Notes under the pieces: model-generated | The model's input: only the letters and a program-made list of their open reading frames with translations | The model's database searches: none | What the model was told of the DNA's origin: nothing | Assembly (NCBI RefSeq): GCF_015472005.1 | Contig: NZ_BMAQ01000002.1 | Location: 1-64,000, forward strand | DNA: 64,000 nt | Origin: Insulibacter thermoxylanivorax | GTDB taxonomy: Bacteria; Bacillota; Bacilli; Paenibacillales; DA-C8 | Reading direction: 5' to 3' | Part shown: positions 62,873-64,000 of the stretch, in pieces | How positions within the stretch are numbered: the stretch's first letter is position 1 | How the letters are laid out: each line of letters starts with the position of its first letter | Position numbers and translations under genes: made by a program

Positions 62873-62936
62873 TAAGGGGGGCTGATGAACATCCGTTCCG
62901 TTGAATCCCGGGATCGGATGGACAAGCGAGGCAGCA

Positions 62937-63779
62937 TCACCCTTTCACCGCACCCGCGACGACGCCCTCGATGATATACCGCTGACACAGCAGATAGAAG
63001 ATGATGATCGGCACGATCGCAAGGACGAGCATCGCCATCATCGCGCCCATGTCGATGGAGCCGTAACCGCCCTTAAGGTATTGGATGGCGATGGGTACGG
63101 TCTTGTATTCCGATCCGATCACGAGCAGCGGCAGCAAGTAGTCGTTCCAGATCCACATCACGTTGAGGATGGCGACGGTGATCGCGATCGGCTTCAGCAG
63201 CGGCAGGATCACCTTGAAAAAGGATTGGATCGGATTGTATCCGTCGATCATCACGGCTTCCTCGATCTCCAGCGGGATTGATTTGACGAAGCCGCTGTAC
63301 AAGAAGACGGACAGTCCGGAGCCGAAGCCGAGATAGATGAAGATGATGCCGACAGGATTGTCGAGATTCAGCACATTGGCTGTCTTCGTCATCGTGAACA
63401 TCACCATCTGAAAAGGCACGATCATCGAGAAAGTGAACATGTAGTACAGGGCGCTGGTCAGCCCGTTCTTCACCCGGGTTATATAATAGGCGGTCATCGC
63501 CGTGAACAAGACGATCACGGCCACCGAGCCCACGGTGATGAACAAAGAGAGACCAAAAGCCTGGAAGAACCCCGTTTTCGCCACGCCGCTTGTATAATTC
63601 GTCAAGCCGACGAAGGTCTCGCTGTTCGGCAGCTCAAAGGGCGTATCGCTGATGTAGAACCTCCCTTTGAAGGAGTTCATAAACACGATCAAGATCGGGC
63701 TGATGAACAGCGCTGCCAAGATCACCAGAACGGTAAACACAACGGGATGATTCCCCTCGGCTCGTGCAGCTTTTGCCAT
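62937..63779 (-). CDS. Sugar ABC transporter permease (MalG/LacG type)
   Basis: 280 residues, six helices, EAA loop EEAVMIDGYNPIQSFFKVILP. The C-terminal end (QRYIIEGVVAGAVKG) is typical. Its ATG overlaps the stop of the upstream permease (TGATG). It converges with the protease gene; only 64 bases lie between. The importer's binding protein is presumably outside the window to the right. Confidence 0.92.
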   Translation of the reverse strand: MAKAARAEGNHPVVFTVLVILAALFISPILIVFMNSFKGRFYISDTPFELPNSETFVGLTNYTSGVAKTGFFQAFGLSLFITVGSVAVIVLFTAMTAYYITRVKNGLTSALYYMFTFSMIVPFQMVMFTMTKTANVLNLDNPVGIIFIYLGFGSGLSVFLYSGFVKSIPLEIEEAVMIDGYNPIQSFFKVILPLLKPIAITVAILNVMWIWNDYLLPLLVIGSEYKTVPIAIQYLKGGYGSIDMGAMMAMLVLAIVPIIIFYLLCQRYIIEGVVAGAVKG

Positions 63780-64000
63780 CAGCTTTCCACTTCCCTTCTC
63801 CGCGTAATAAGCAGCTGAGCGAGAACGATCAGTCCGACCATCAGGAAGAACACCACGGCCTTCGCCTGCCCGACGCCTTCCCAGCCCGACTTGCCGTAGA
63901 ACGTATTGTAGATATCCAGCGCAAGCATCGTCGTCTTCTTCGACGGGGCGCCGGCGGTTAAGGCCAGGTTCTGGTCAAACAGCTTAAAGGAATTGGAGAT
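63779..64000 (-). CDS. Sugar ABC transporter permease (MalF type), partial
   Basis: The last 73 residues of a permease read on the minus strand from the right edge to a TGA at 63781-63779. ALDIYNTFYGKSGWEGVGQA followed by a final helix (VVFFLMVGLIVLAQLLI) and the basic end TRRREVES are normal for MalF/UgpA-type subunits. The rest lies beyond the window. Confidence 0.88.
   Translation of the reverse strand: MSNSFKLFDQNLALTAGAPSKKTTMLALDIYNTFYGKSGWEGVGQAKAVVFFLMVGLIVLAQLLITRRREVES

Noticed and set aside
62901-63281. Plus-strand open frame opposite the permease gene
   Set aside because: His/Asp/Arg-rich product typical of antisense frames; the minus-strand permease is clearly the real gene.

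Overview
The window looks like a chromosomal segment of a Gram-positive, spore-forming, plant-polysaccharide-degrading member of the Paenibacillaceae. This is inferred from strong GGAGG-type ribosome binding sites, frequent GTG/TTG starts, YesM/YesN-type two-component genes beside lipoprotein sugar-binding proteins, DUF5696 and GH43/GH10/GH3 content, a T-box leader, and a Listeria-like flavin electron-transfer locus. I see no rRNA, tRNA, CRISPR array, integrase or transposase, and the DNA reads as native and chromosomal apart from repeat-rich intergenic gaps.

Left part (1-33,752): hemicellulose utilisation. A cupin gene running off the left edge is followed by a solute-binding lipoprotein, a sensor kinase and response regulator (YesM/YesN type) and two GH43 enzymes, one a giant two-catalytic-domain protein. 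A divergent AraC-type regulator with a degenerate receiver comes next. A long collinear cluster (12,779-27,116) encodes two sugar-binding proteins (one very large, membrane-anchored and fused to jelly-roll-like domains), two permease pairs, an NHL-repeat/TPR membrane protein, a Yip1-type membrane protein, a DUF5696 lipoprotein and a surface GH10 xylanase. No transporter ATPase is encoded, so a shared one elsewhere is implied. Two GH3 enzymes follow. Candidate CcpA (cre) sites precede the binding-protein genes and the AraC gene. The simplest reading is xylan/arabinoxylan sensing, cleavage at the surface, oligosaccharide import and cytoplasmic trimming.

Middle (33,741-46,253): sfsA lies between repeat-rich gaps, then comes a complete flavin-based extracellular electron transfer (EET) locus. 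It holds apbE/fmnB (divergent), eetA, eetB, two ECF ATPases, the ECF transmembrane gene (fmnA-like), dmkA, a double-FMN lipoprotein (pplA), ndh2, and a two-subunit polyprenyl diphosphate synthase (dmkB). Three perfect TGTGA-N6-TCACA boxes sit in its promoters. One is placed exactly 41.5 bp from predicted starts of both divergent transcripts, implying anaerobic activation by an Fnr/Crp-family protein.

Right part (46,254-64,000): a glycan cluster (three glycosyltransferases and a set of nucleotide-sugar enzymes that fits UDP-L-QuiNAc/L-FucNAc synthesis); a secreted protein of unknown function with an ABC-2 transporter and a kinase/regulator pair; a short-chain dehydrogenase; asd behind a T-box leader whose specifier reads lysine; a membrane-anchored trypsin-like protease; and, at the right edge on the minus strand, a sugar ABC permease pair, the second gene truncated by the window.

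Intergenic DNA carries several repeat families: a 24-bp tandem repeat grown from a stop codon, an approximately 50-bp stem-loop array with a 101-bp higher-order period and solo copies elsewhere, a dispersed TAACGGAAC palindromic repeat in three gaps, and an approximately 52-bp tandem repeat before the T-box. All calls were made by reading the sequence; no database search was possible.
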